Source of the DNA: Flavobacteriaceae bacterium UBA6268
GTDB lineage: Bacteria > Bacteroidota > Bacteroidia > Flavobacteriales > Flavobacteriaceae
Assembly: GCA_002440705.1 (NCBI GenBank)
Contig: DJVA01000064.1
Span: 71,483-135,482, forward strand
Direction: 5' to 3'
DNA length: 64,000 bases
In this document: in pieces, positions 26,501-33,653 of the stretch
Layout: each line of letters begins with the position of its first letter
Position numbering within the stretch: position 1 is the first letter of the stretch
Made by a program: the position numbers and the translations under genes
The notes under the pieces: generated by a model
What the model was told of the DNA's origin: nothing
Databases searched by the model: none
What the model saw: the letters and a program-made list of their open reading frames with translations, nothing else

Positions 26501-26634
26501 CCGGACGGCAGGAGCCATCCCACATCACCCAAATCAACTCCTATGCAAAGGCACTTGGGGAAATGGGATTTTCCATTAAAGAAAAACTTCTGGTTTATCT
26601 GGAAGATGAAGGAATTGTCGTGAATAAGGCTTAA
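23503..26634 (+). CDS. addA: UvrD/RecB-type helicase-nuclease, AddA-like
   Basis: This is the helicase-nuclease subunit of an AddAB-type double-strand-break end-resection complex. The 1043-aa protein has Walker A ASAGSGKTFT (12-21), Walker B FFVDEFQDTS (near 388-397) and GDAKQSIYRWRGG (near 427). Helicase motifs MTIHKSKGLEFPVVLF (near 730) and LLYVACTRPQRELHVF (near 807) follow. A C-terminal RecB-family nuclease domain contains LIDYKTGRQE (near 993). The start is TTG 23503, because the open frame back to the previous stop has no ATG. TATCTTTA (23469-23476) is a possible promoter element. The likely partner AddB is 2.8 kb downstream rather than adjacent. Confidence 0.85.
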   Translation: METHPSFLVYNASAGSGKTFTLVVSFLSRALSNPQPDAYKTILAITFTNKAVSEMKSRILEGLRTLSTHKENEGDPILLSEVIKKTHLPAAVIQQRAQKVLKHLLNHYALFSVETIDHFNHRLIRTFAKDLKLSSNFEVSLDTPLLIAEAVDRLLDLAGNDSEITAFLLRFALQKTDEDKSWDIAYDLRNAAQLLTQENDAAALEKYRGKSLADFSKLQAKLISGASELENKIHNRASHMLQLFAENHLERSHFSGGYVFDFFQKMGRGDFNQNFETAWQATLGEKPLYPSRIKGVEAEIMDALLPQVVDAFQEIKGWVFQWFLKKNILKNLVPVASVHLVDEELQKIKQQDNVLPIGEFNRLIHEVIKNQPAPFIYERLGERYRHFFVDEFQDTSLMQWQNLVPLIDNALSQNDPNGQPGSLMIVGDAKQSIYRWRGGLPEQFMNLYENANPFPYIEKKVKNLEINYRSCSEIVGFNNAFFKHLASFFGNPGHSHLYELGSSQHWSQEDFGYVNLKFVSYDTKEEAYGLYPEQVWECVQDLLDRGYTYKDLCVLTRKKDEGIAVSEYLSLQRVPVASEETLLLSHSKAVTLLINLLKLSLMPQNDEAKIEVLAAFHNALNLDIEKHTFFADQLAASLPSMTNWLKKLGIHLDFAETNPMSLYETFEYFISALPWIKEEDAYVMHFMDEVFRASSKKSFGKLLFLDYWELEQEKMNVSGNPAMNAVTVMTIHKSKGLEFPVVLFPFADVELYREIDPKIWYPMEMEGFEEFLIHYSKEICYYGEMGSKLYQQRQETLEMDQMNLLYVACTRPQRELHVFTKLDAPKEVPKTYQDLFRSFLEHKGQWEAQKDVYSFGVKGNAVKISEPQTNAVKIPYVVTAPKEGLLKWLAPELPTKPEPEIAARTFGSLFHEIMAQLKTKKDVASVLELFQEQPSVDKAQFKAISKRIHLLVSHPKLAHLFDDTATVFNEREILTPSGILRPDRINIEAGKKITLIDYKTGRQEPSHITQINSYAKALGEMGFSIKEKLLVYLEDEGIVVNKA

Positions 26635-26639
26635 TTTTG
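26632..26639 (+). promoter_or_regulatory. Candidate -7 box for kbl using the addA stop codon
   Basis: TAATTTTG matches TAnnTTTG. Its first three bases are the TAA stop of addA, and the kbl ATG follows 19 nt later. No -33 element was confirmed. Confidence 0.35.
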
Positions 26640-26658
26640 AAATCGAAATAATTGCACC

Positions 26659-27849
26659 ATGTACGGAAAAATCAAGGAACACCTGGAAAAAGAACTTCAA
26701 GATATTAAAGACCAAGGCCTTTACAAAAAGGAACGCATCATAACTTCCCCTCAGGGAGCAGTAATTAAGATAGCCTCAGGAGAGGAAGTAATTAACTTCT
26801 GTGCAAACAACTATTTGGGCCTTTCTTCCCACCCCGAAGTCATCCAAGCGGCCAAAGATGCCATGGATACTCATGGTTATGGGATGTCGTCTGTTCGGTT
26901 TATCTGTGGAACCCAAGACATTCACAAAGAACTGGAGCAAAAAATCGCCGATTTCTATCACACCGAGGACACCATACTCTACGCAGCTGCTTTTGACGCC
27001 AACGGCGGTGTTTTTGAACCGCTTTTTGGTCCTGAAGATGCTATCATTTCCGATTCGCTGAACCATGCTTCCATTATTGACGGGGTAAGGCTCTGTAAAG
27101 CTGCCCGTTATCGCTATGAAAACAGCAATATGGCAGATCTTGAAAACCAATTGATCGCTGCAAACAATAACAATGCACGTTTCAAGATTATTGTTACGGA
27201 CGGGGTATTTTCCATGGATGGCTTGGTAGCTCCCCTGGATACCATCTGTGACCTTGCCGAAAAATACGACGCCTTAGTGATGATTGACGAATGTCATGCC
27301 GCTGGGTTTATAGGAGAAACCGGAAGGGGTACCCTTGAGGAAAAAGGGGTAATGGGGCGTATCGACATCATTACAGGAACCCTTGGGAAAGCACTAGGGG
27401 GTGCCATGGGAGGTTATACGACTGGCAAAAAAGAAATCATTGAACTTTTGCGGCAACGTTCGCGACCTTATTTGTTTTCCAATTCCTTGGCCCCTGCCAT
27501 TGTTGGCGCGTCTATAAAAGTCTTCGAAATGCTTGAAAAAGACACTTCCTTAAGGGACCGTCTAGCACAAAACACGGACTATTTCAAAAAAGGCATGAAG
27601 GAAGCTGGGTTCGACATCATAGAAGGCGATTCAGCGATAGTCCCCGTGATGCTTTATGATGCCAAGCTCTCACAAAATATGGCAGACCTGTTATTGGAAG
27701 AAGGGATTTATGTAATTGGCTTCTTTTATCCTGTGGTACCAAAGGGAAAGGCTAGAATAAGGGTACAATTGTCCGCCGCACATACCAAAGCACATTTGGA
27801 TGCGGCAATACAAGCCTTTATCAAAGTGAAGCAAAAACTCAAAGTTTAG
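26659..27849 (+). CDS. kbl: Glycine C-acetyltransferase (2-amino-3-ketobutyrate CoA ligase)
   Basis: This PLP enzyme of threonine breakdown splits 2-amino-3-ketobutyrate with CoA into glycine and acetyl-CoA. The 396-aa length matches KBL. The PLP lysine is Lys244 in TGTLGKALGGAMGGY, the cofactor Asp lies in VMIDECHAAGFIGETG, and the substrate loop NYLGLSSHP is at 51-59. Related alpha-oxoamine synthases (serine palmitoyltransferase, BioF) share the fold, but the length and motifs fit KBL best. Threonine dehydrogenase is not seen in the window. Confidence 0.92.
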   Translation: MYGKIKEHLEKELQDIKDQGLYKKERIITSPQGAVIKIASGEEVINFCANNYLGLSSHPEVIQAAKDAMDTHGYGMSSVRFICGTQDIHKELEQKIADFYHTEDTILYAAAFDANGGVFEPLFGPEDAIISDSLNHASIIDGVRLCKAARYRYENSNMADLENQLIAANNNNARFKIIVTDGVFSMDGLVAPLDTICDLAEKYDALVMIDECHAAGFIGETGRGTLEEKGVMGRIDIITGTLGKALGGAMGGYTTGKKEIIELLRQRSRPYLFSNSLAPAIVGASIKVFEMLEKDTSLRDRLAQNTDYFKKGMKEAGFDIIEGDSAIVPVMLYDAKLSQNMADLLLEEGIYVIGFFYPVVPKGKARIRVQLSAAHTKAHLDAAIQAFIKVKQKLKV

Positions 27850-27913
27850 TCGAAGTCAAGGTATTATTTAGCGTACGATAGCAGATTATTTACAAAATTT
27901 TTAATAGATTTGC

Positions 27914-27945
27914 TTTTGTTAATAAAATTTAACAACTTACTTTTG
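27914..27945 (+). promoter_or_regulatory. Promoter of the OmpA-family porin gene
   Basis: TTTTG (27914-27918) is followed after 19 nt by TACTTTTG (27938-27945), a full Bacteroidota promoter. It gives an untranslated leader of about 30 nt that is A/T-rich, as is common for strongly expressed genes of this phylum. Confidence 0.75.
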
Positions 27946-27979
27946 CTCTATTAACACTTAAAAAATTAAACAATCGAAT

Positions 27980-29380
27980 ATGAAACATCTTAACAGTATT
28001 TTAGTTGCTGCCCTTGCGCTTCTCGTCTTTGGAGTGGCAAATGCACAAGATCAAAACAATCCTTGGGCTGTTGAAATTGGCATCAATGCGGTTGATGTTT
28101 ATCCCGTTGGGACTAACGACACCGGAAGATTGCCAGTTAAAATGGGCGATGTTGATATTAAAGGAGACTTGTTTGATGAATACTTCAATGTCACCGATCA
28201 CTGGAGCATCTTGCCTTCTATTTCCAAAGTTTCTGTAGGCAGATATCTAGGTGATGGCTTTACGTTTGCTGCTGTAGGTACCATCAACAAAATAGACAAA
28301 ATTGGTGATGCCAAAGTAGACGACTTTACTTATTATGGTGCAGACGGGGAAATCAAATACAGCTTCCGTAACCTCATTGGAGCCAACAGCTGGTTCGATC
28401 CAACCCTTGGTGTTGGTGGTGGTTATACCTGGGTAGACGATGTAGGTTTTGGAACCGCCAATGCCTTAGCAAGTGTTCGTTTTTGGTTTACAGAAACCCT
28501 TGCCATCAATTTCCAAAGTACTTACAAGCATTCCTTTGAAGAGGATTATGGAATTTCCCACTTCCAACACTCCGTAGGCATTGCCTTCAAGTTTGGTGGA
28601 AAAGATACCGATGGAGATGGTATTTATGACAAGGATGACGAATGTCCAGAAACTCCTGGTCTGCCAGAATTCAATGGTTGCCCCGATACTGACGGAGATG
28701 GAATAGAAGATCGTAATGATGCTTGTCCAGATGTTGCTGGTCTTGCTGAATTCAATGGTTGTCCCGATACGGATGGTGATGGTATTCCTGATCCACAAGA
28801 TGCTTGTCCTACCGTACCTGGACTGGCTTCAATGAACGGTTGTCCTGATGCTGACGGCGATGGTATTACCGATGCAGAAGATCAGTGTCCAAATGAAGCA
28901 GGCCCAGCTGCCAATAATGGTTGCCCTTGGCCAGATCGTGATGGTGATGGTGTTCTTGACAAAGACGACCAGTGTCCAGATGTACCTGGAACCGTGGCCA
29001 ACAAAGGCTGTCCAGAAGTTACTATCGAAATCATCAACCAATTGAACGAGTACTCTAAAACGATTTTGTTCGATACTGGTAAATCTACCATCCGTAAAGA
29101 GTCTTATGCTGTACTTCAGAGTATCGTAGACATCATGAAAGAATATCCAAATACCTCTTTCGTGATCGAAGGCCATACAGATAGCGTTGGTAGTGATTCC
29201 AACAACCAAAAACTTTCTGATGCCCGTGCTGCATCTGTAAGGGATTACTTAACTACTATCGGAATGGATGCTAGTCGCCTTTCATCAATAGGATACGGTG
29301 AGTCTAGGCCAATCGCTTCCAACAATACCAAAGCTGGAAGACAACAAAACCGACGTGTAGAAATTTCTTTGAAGAAGTAA
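27980..29380 (+). CDS. OmpA-family outer membrane protein with thrombospondin type 3 repeats
   Basis: The 466-aa precursor has a signal peptide cut after residue 22 (ANA-QD). An N-terminal beta-barrel of about 190 residues is followed by five calcium-binding type 3 repeats (units built on DTDGDGI..D..D.CP, about 212-345). A C-terminal OmpA/peptidoglycan-binding domain contains FVIEGHTDSVGSDSNNQKLS and QQNRRVEISLKK. It should anchor the outer membrane to the cell wall. It has its own promoter and terminator and is likely abundant. Confidence 0.93.
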   Translation: MKHLNSILVAALALLVFGVANAQDQNNPWAVEIGINAVDVYPVGTNDTGRLPVKMGDVDIKGDLFDEYFNVTDHWSILPSISKVSVGRYLGDGFTFAAVGTINKIDKIGDAKVDDFTYYGADGEIKYSFRNLIGANSWFDPTLGVGGGYTWVDDVGFGTANALASVRFWFTETLAINFQSTYKHSFEEDYGISHFQHSVGIAFKFGGKDTDGDGIYDKDDECPETPGLPEFNGCPDTDGDGIEDRNDACPDVAGLAEFNGCPDTDGDGIPDPQDACPTVPGLASMNGCPDADGDGITDAEDQCPNEAGPAANNGCPWPDRDGDGVLDKDDQCPDVPGTVANKGCPEVTIEIINQLNEYSKTILFDTGKSTIRKESYAVLQSIVDIMKEYPNTSFVIEGHTDSVGSDSNNQKLSDARAASVRDYLTTIGMDASRLSSIGYGESRPIASNNTKAGRQQNRRVEISLKK

Positions 29381-29400
29381 TTTTTAACCACAATAATTTT

Positions 29401-29431
29401 AAAAACGCCTTCCTTTTGAAGGCGTTTTTTT
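29401..29431 (+). terminator. Intrinsic terminator of the OmpA-family gene
   Basis: An 11-bp stem (29402-29412 with 29418-29428) and a 5-nt loop are followed by a T-run. The T-run is contiguous with the TATTTTTA element just upstream of the next gene. Confidence 0.9.
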
Positions 29432-29441
29432 ATTTTTAGAA

Positions 29442-32168
29442 ATGCAATCATTTCTAGAAGAGACCGTTCAAAAGCTCACGCAAGATTATCCCAATCTTCC
29501 GGATTGCACGATCGTCTTACCTAGTAAAAGAGCTGGAAACTTTCTGAAGCACTTGCTGCAAAAGCAGCTTAACCGCCCACAATTTTCTCCGAAAATACTC
29601 AGTATTGAAGCATTTGTTGAAGAACTTTCCGGATTACGAATCATCTCCAAAACCACATTGCTTGTAGAAAGTTACCGCATCTATTCTTCAATGGAAGAGA
29701 AGCCCTTCGACAGTTTTATAACATGGGCTGAACCCATACTTAATGATTTCAATGAAATTGATCGCCATTTAGTACCTCAAAAGTCATTTTTTGATTACTT
29801 GGCGAGCATCAAAGCAATGGACCGATGGGGAGTGTCTGATGCCATCACCCCGCTGATCGAAAATTACCTCGATTTTTGGAACTCCCTCCACAAGTTTTAT
29901 TTGACCCTCAACGAGAATTTGCTTCATCAGCATCAAGGCTATCAGGGAATGGTCTATCGGAAAGCTGCTGAGGATATAGAATATTACCTCCAAGCCCACC
30001 AAGAGACGCCCCATATTTTTATTGGTTTCAATGCCCTTAGCCCCGCTGAAGAAGCTATTATACAAGAATTACTGGAAAATGGCGCTGCTGAAATCTACTG
30101 GGACATTGATGCCCATTTCGCGGATGATGATTCCCATAGTGCCTCCTTCTTTTTTAGGAGGCATCTGGAAAACTGGAAATACTATAAACAAAAAAAGCCC
30201 CCCAAACTTCCAAATCATTTTAAGGGTTCAAAAACATTCCAATTCATAGAAACCCAAACCGAAATTGAACAGGTAAAGTATGTAGGAGCCTTTTTAAGCA
30301 CGCAATCTCCAGAGGTGTTGAACAAAACTGCCCTTGTTTTGGCGAATGAGTCCCTCTTAATTCCACTGCTCTACTCCTTGCCATCAAACATTGGTGAGGT
30401 AAATATTACCATGGGTATTCCCCTGCAAACACTTCCTGCGGTATTTTTTTTCTCGCAACTGCTCGACCTCCATTGTCAACCAACAAAAACGTTCTACCAT
30501 AAAAAATTACAGCCAATCCTTAACCACCCTGTAGGACAATACCTCGTTAAGGATGCGCAGGAAATATGGTCAAAAATCGTAAAGGATAACTTAAGCTATA
30601 TTTCTTTGGAAAAACTTTTGTCCTTAGGGAAAGACCGTACAAGCTTAAGCTTATTGTTTGGTCCATGGGAAGCCTCATCCCGTATTTGTTTTACGGCCAT
30701 TAAGCGACTTTTGGATATTTTGAGCGAACAACAGGAACCCCATGTTTGGGAGCATGTTGTGTTTCAAAAAATACGCACTGTTTTTGATGCCATCGAAGCG
30801 GCTATAGAATCCTTTCCAAAACTTCAGAATTGTCGTGAAATTGCAGAATTGTTCAAACATTTCATCACATCCGAAAAATTGAACCTTCAAGGGAACCCTT
30901 TCTCGGGATTGCAAGTTATGGGGGTTCTTGAAACGCGGGTCTTGGACTTCGAACAGGTTATCATGATTTCCGTAAACGAAGGAATCCTTCCAACCGGTAA
31001 GAGCCAATCGTCCTATTTAACTTTCGACCTCAAGGCCCAATTTGGGCTTCCCCTGCATACAGAAAAGGATGCCGTTTATGCCTATCATTTTTTTAGATTG
31101 CTGCAGCGTGCCAAAACAGCTACATTTTTATACAGTAATGCTACTAAAGGGCTCAATACTGGGGAGAAAAGCCGTTTTTTGATTCAATTGGAAGTAGAGA
31201 AGCTCCCTCAGCATACCCATTCTTTTCAGCATACCTTTCAGGAGGTTCACATTCCGGTCAAGGAAATCGCTTCGGTTCCAAAGAATGAAGCCGTCATGCA
31301 ACGTATTAAAAATATTGCTTTCAAAGGGTTTTCGCCTTCTGCACTAACAGCCTACATTCAAAATCCGATGCAATTTTACTTGCAGCGCATTTTAAAAATC
31401 AACGAATCAGAAGCCTTGGAGGAAACCGTTGCCTATAACACCCTAGGAACCATAGTCCACGAAACCCTGGAGCTGCTTTACAGCCCTTTTAAAAATGCCT
31501 TGCTCGATCCTGCAAGACTTGAACGGTCCAAAAAAGAGGTGCCCTCTTTGGTCTCCCAGCAATTCGAAAAACACTTTAAACTTGGCGATTATTCCCAAGG
31601 GAAAAACCTCATTGTTTTTGAAGTAGCCAAACGGTATGTGGAAAACCTAATCGATTTGGACATTTCTTATTTAAAAAAAGGAAATAAAATTGAATTGTTG
31701 GGATTGGAACTTCCCTTGCGCATCCCAATAATCATTCCCGAACTGGACTTTCCGGTGTTTTTGAATGGCACAGTCGATCGATTGGATAGCTTCAATGGGC
31801 AACCGCGCATTATTGACTACAAGACAGGGCGTGTAGTACAGGGAGAACTGGAAATCGTGGACTGGGATTCCCTTATTGAAGACGGTAAATACAGTAAAGC
31901 TTTTCAAGTACTGACCTATGCCTACATGCAGCAAAAAACCGCTCCTATTACAAACATGACTGCGGGTGTTCTATCTTTTAAAAACCTAAATGAAGGCTTT
32001 TTGAAATTCGGGAAAAAAGAAGCCCCTAGAGCTTCAACAAAAGTTCATGAAATTACTTCGGAAATCCTAATGGCATTCGAAACCCAATTGAAAAAGTTGA
32101 TTTTGGAAATCTGTAATCCCGAAATCCCCTTTGTAGAGAGGGAAATAAAAAAAGCCGCTCATTTCTGA
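29442..32168 (+). CDS. addB: PD-(D/E)XK nuclease family protein, AddB-like
   Basis: This is the likely second subunit of the AddAB helicase-nuclease. The 908-aa protein has an N-terminal region with CTIVLPSKRAGNFLKHLL (an inactive or partial helicase motif), the middle MISVNEGILPTGKSQSSYLTFDLK block seen in AddB-like proteins, and a C-terminal RecB-type nuclease domain. That domain shows FSPSALTAYIQNPMQFYLQ (about 627-645) and RIIDYKTGRVV (about 788-798). I see no four-cysteine iron-sulfur cluster of the Bacillus AddB type. The 3' end contains the terminator of the opposite tRNA gene. Confidence 0.8.
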   Translation: MQSFLEETVQKLTQDYPNLPDCTIVLPSKRAGNFLKHLLQKQLNRPQFSPKILSIEAFVEELSGLRIISKTTLLVESYRIYSSMEEKPFDSFITWAEPILNDFNEIDRHLVPQKSFFDYLASIKAMDRWGVSDAITPLIENYLDFWNSLHKFYLTLNENLLHQHQGYQGMVYRKAAEDIEYYLQAHQETPHIFIGFNALSPAEEAIIQELLENGAAEIYWDIDAHFADDDSHSASFFFRRHLENWKYYKQKKPPKLPNHFKGSKTFQFIETQTEIEQVKYVGAFLSTQSPEVLNKTALVLANESLLIPLLYSLPSNIGEVNITMGIPLQTLPAVFFFSQLLDLHCQPTKTFYHKKLQPILNHPVGQYLVKDAQEIWSKIVKDNLSYISLEKLLSLGKDRTSLSLLFGPWEASSRICFTAIKRLLDILSEQQEPHVWEHVVFQKIRTVFDAIEAAIESFPKLQNCREIAELFKHFITSEKLNLQGNPFSGLQVMGVLETRVLDFEQVIMISVNEGILPTGKSQSSYLTFDLKAQFGLPLHTEKDAVYAYHFFRLLQRAKTATFLYSNATKGLNTGEKSRFLIQLEVEKLPQHTHSFQHTFQEVHIPVKEIASVPKNEAVMQRIKNIAFKGFSPSALTAYIQNPMQFYLQRILKINESEALEETVAYNTLGTIVHETLELLYSPFKNALLDPARLERSKKEVPSLVSQQFEKHFKLGDYSQGKNLIVFEVAKRYVENLIDLDISYLKKGNKIELLGLELPLRIPIIIPELDFPVFLNGTVDRLDSFNGQPRIIDYKTGRVVQGELEIVDWDSLIEDGKYSKAFQVLTYAYMQQKTAPITNMTAGVLSFKNLNEGFLKFGKKEAPRASTKVHEITSEILMAFETQLKKLILEICNPEIPFVEREIKKAAHF

Positions 32169-32173
32169 GCGGA
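32146..32173 (-). terminator. Terminator of tRNA-Ala inside the end of addB
   Basis: CCGCTCA (32155-32161) pairs with TGAGCGG (32166-32172). Read on the minus strand, the loop is GAAA and it is followed by seven T. It lies 15 bases after the tRNA 3' end. The addB stop codon TGA (32166-32168) is part of the stem. Confidence 0.8.
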
Positions 32174-32187
32174 CTTCCTGCTTGATG

Positions 32188-32261
<74 letters not shown>

Positions 32262-32290
32262 AATTGAGAATGCGAAAATACTAAATTTTT

Positions 32291-33085
32291 TTAATCATTC
32301 CCCTGTAAAACCAATAAAGGTTTTGTAGTGTGGAAATCCCTTTTTATGATGGCATTCTTTTCCCAGAGCTTTTCAAAAAACCCTCTTTTCCTTCTGAAAA
32401 CACACAAAATGTCTGGATGGTTCGACTGAAAGTGTTCCAATATACCTTGAAAAATAGTAGCGTTTTGGGTTTCGGTCAAGGATGATTTTAATTCAAGCAG
32501 CGCTGGGTCAATGTACTGCGCTGCATGAGCCACATCGGGAGTTTTTACAAAAAGTAAATTGATTTTTGCGCTGAAATAATGCGCCAATTGCTTTAAGGGT
32601 TCCAATACTGATGGATCCTCTAAGTGGCCATTTTTAAAGGCCAATAAGATAACCTCGGCCTTTCTGAAAATATAATCCTTGGGAACTATCAAAATAGGAA
32701 TGTCGGTTTGTTTTACGATTTTCCCCGTAATGTTTCCCAAATAAATTTCATCGGCTATTTCAATGCTTTGTGGCGATAAGATAATCAAATCGATCTCCAA
32801 TTGGTGGGAAACCCGGATGATCCCTTCAAAAGGATCCCCCTTTATGGATATGGGCATCACCTCTACCCCCTTGGTATCTACTTGGGCCACTACCCTGTCT
32901 AGTAGTTCCTCGCTGTCTTCAATGATTAACTGGTTGACTTTCGTTAGATTCCCAACTTTGGAAAACTCCTTGTAGGTATTCACCAGATAGACCTTGGCCC
33001 CACTCATGGAAGCTAGGTTTACAGCGTACCTTAGGTTTGTGAGTCCCGTGGAAATGGCATTGACAGGCACCAAAATATTCTTCAT
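32291..33085 (-). CDS. Universal stress protein, tandem-domain
   Basis: The 264-aa protein has two UspA-like halves. The first runs from MKNILVPVNAISTGLTNLRYAV to about residue 140. It includes LIILSP and a degenerate nucleotide-binding region GNITGKIVKQTDIPILIVP, which resembles G-2x-G-9x-G(S/T). The second half (about 145-264) is divergent. Such proteins bind ATP or act in stress adaptation. A -7 box TATTTTTG (33111-33118, minus) precedes it. It has no operon partner; tRNA-Ala lies downstream on the same strand. Confidence 0.85.
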   Translation of the reverse strand: MKNILVPVNAISTGLTNLRYAVNLASMSGAKVYLVNTYKEFSKVGNLTKVNQLIIEDSEELLDRVVAQVDTKGVEVMPISIKGDPFEGIIRVSHQLEIDLIILSPQSIEIADEIYLGNITGKIVKQTDIPILIVPKDYIFRKAEVILLAFKNGHLEDPSVLEPLKQLAHYFSAKINLLFVKTPDVAHAAQYIDPALLELKSSLTETQNATIFQGILEHFQSNHPDILCVFRRKRGFFEKLWEKNAIIKRDFHTTKPLLVLQGND

Positions 33086-33110
33086 AAGAAAGCGTATCTT
33101 TATTTGACTG

Positions 33111-33118
33111 CAAAAATA
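33111..33118 (-). promoter_or_regulatory. Candidate -7 box of the universal stress protein gene
   Basis: On the minus strand this is TATTTTTG, 25 nt upstream of ATG 33083-33085. The -33 region has CTTTCG rather than TTTG. Confidence 0.4.
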
Positions 33119-33128
33119 CTCTTTATTT

Positions 33129-33653
33129 ATGATTCGAAAGGCCTACCCTTCGGAAATTCAGAAAATTATGTCCATCACCAAAGCCTGCGCTGTACAGATG
33201 ATATCTGAAGGAATATTTCAATGGAATGAACATTATCCCCATGCCCAAGCCTTTGAAACCGATTGTGAAAGAGGAGAGCTTTATGTGTTGTTAAAAGCCA
33301 ACATTTTGGTAGGCTGCATTACTATTTCTTACCTAAAAGATGCCGAATACCAAACTGTGCAATGGCTTACAAAAGATGGAAAAAACGCTTACATCCACCG
33401 ATTGGCCATCCATCCCAATTTTCAACGTCAAGGATTGGCAAAGGAATTGATGGATTTTGCCGAAAACCTTGCCATGGAGGAAAAGGCGCTTTCGGTACGG
33501 TTGGATACCTTTAGCCAGAACAAAAGAAACCAACGCTTCTATGAAGCCCGAGGCTATCAGCGCTTAGGCACTATTTTCTTTCCGAAGCAAAGTGAACAGC
33601 CCTTTTATTGCTATGAAAAACTTTTCAGCGAACCAATGAAAAATGCCCTATAA
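33129..33653 (+). CDS. GNAT-family N-acetyltransferase
   Basis: The 174-aa protein has a GNAT fold with the acetyl-CoA-binding motif A RLAIHPNFQRQGLAKELMDFAE (about 97-118, with the Q/R-x-x-G-x-A signature) and a C-terminal NQRFYEARGYQRLG. The acceptor substrate is unknown. The last 29 bases overlap the end of the convergent type IX cargo gene. Confidence 0.88.
   Translation: MIRKAYPSEIQKIMSITKACAVQMISEGIFQWNEHYPHAQAFETDCERGELYVLLKANILVGCITISYLKDAEYQTVQWLTKDGKNAYIHRLAIHPNFQRQGLAKELMDFAENLAMEEKALSVRLDTFSQNKRNQRFYEARGYQRLGTIFFPKQSEQPFYCYEKLFSEPMKNAL

Noticed and set aside
28606..29020. Repeats in the OmpA-family gene considered as a CRISPR-like array
   Set aside because: They are in-frame coding repeats of DxDGDG calcium loops, with no spacers of constant size.
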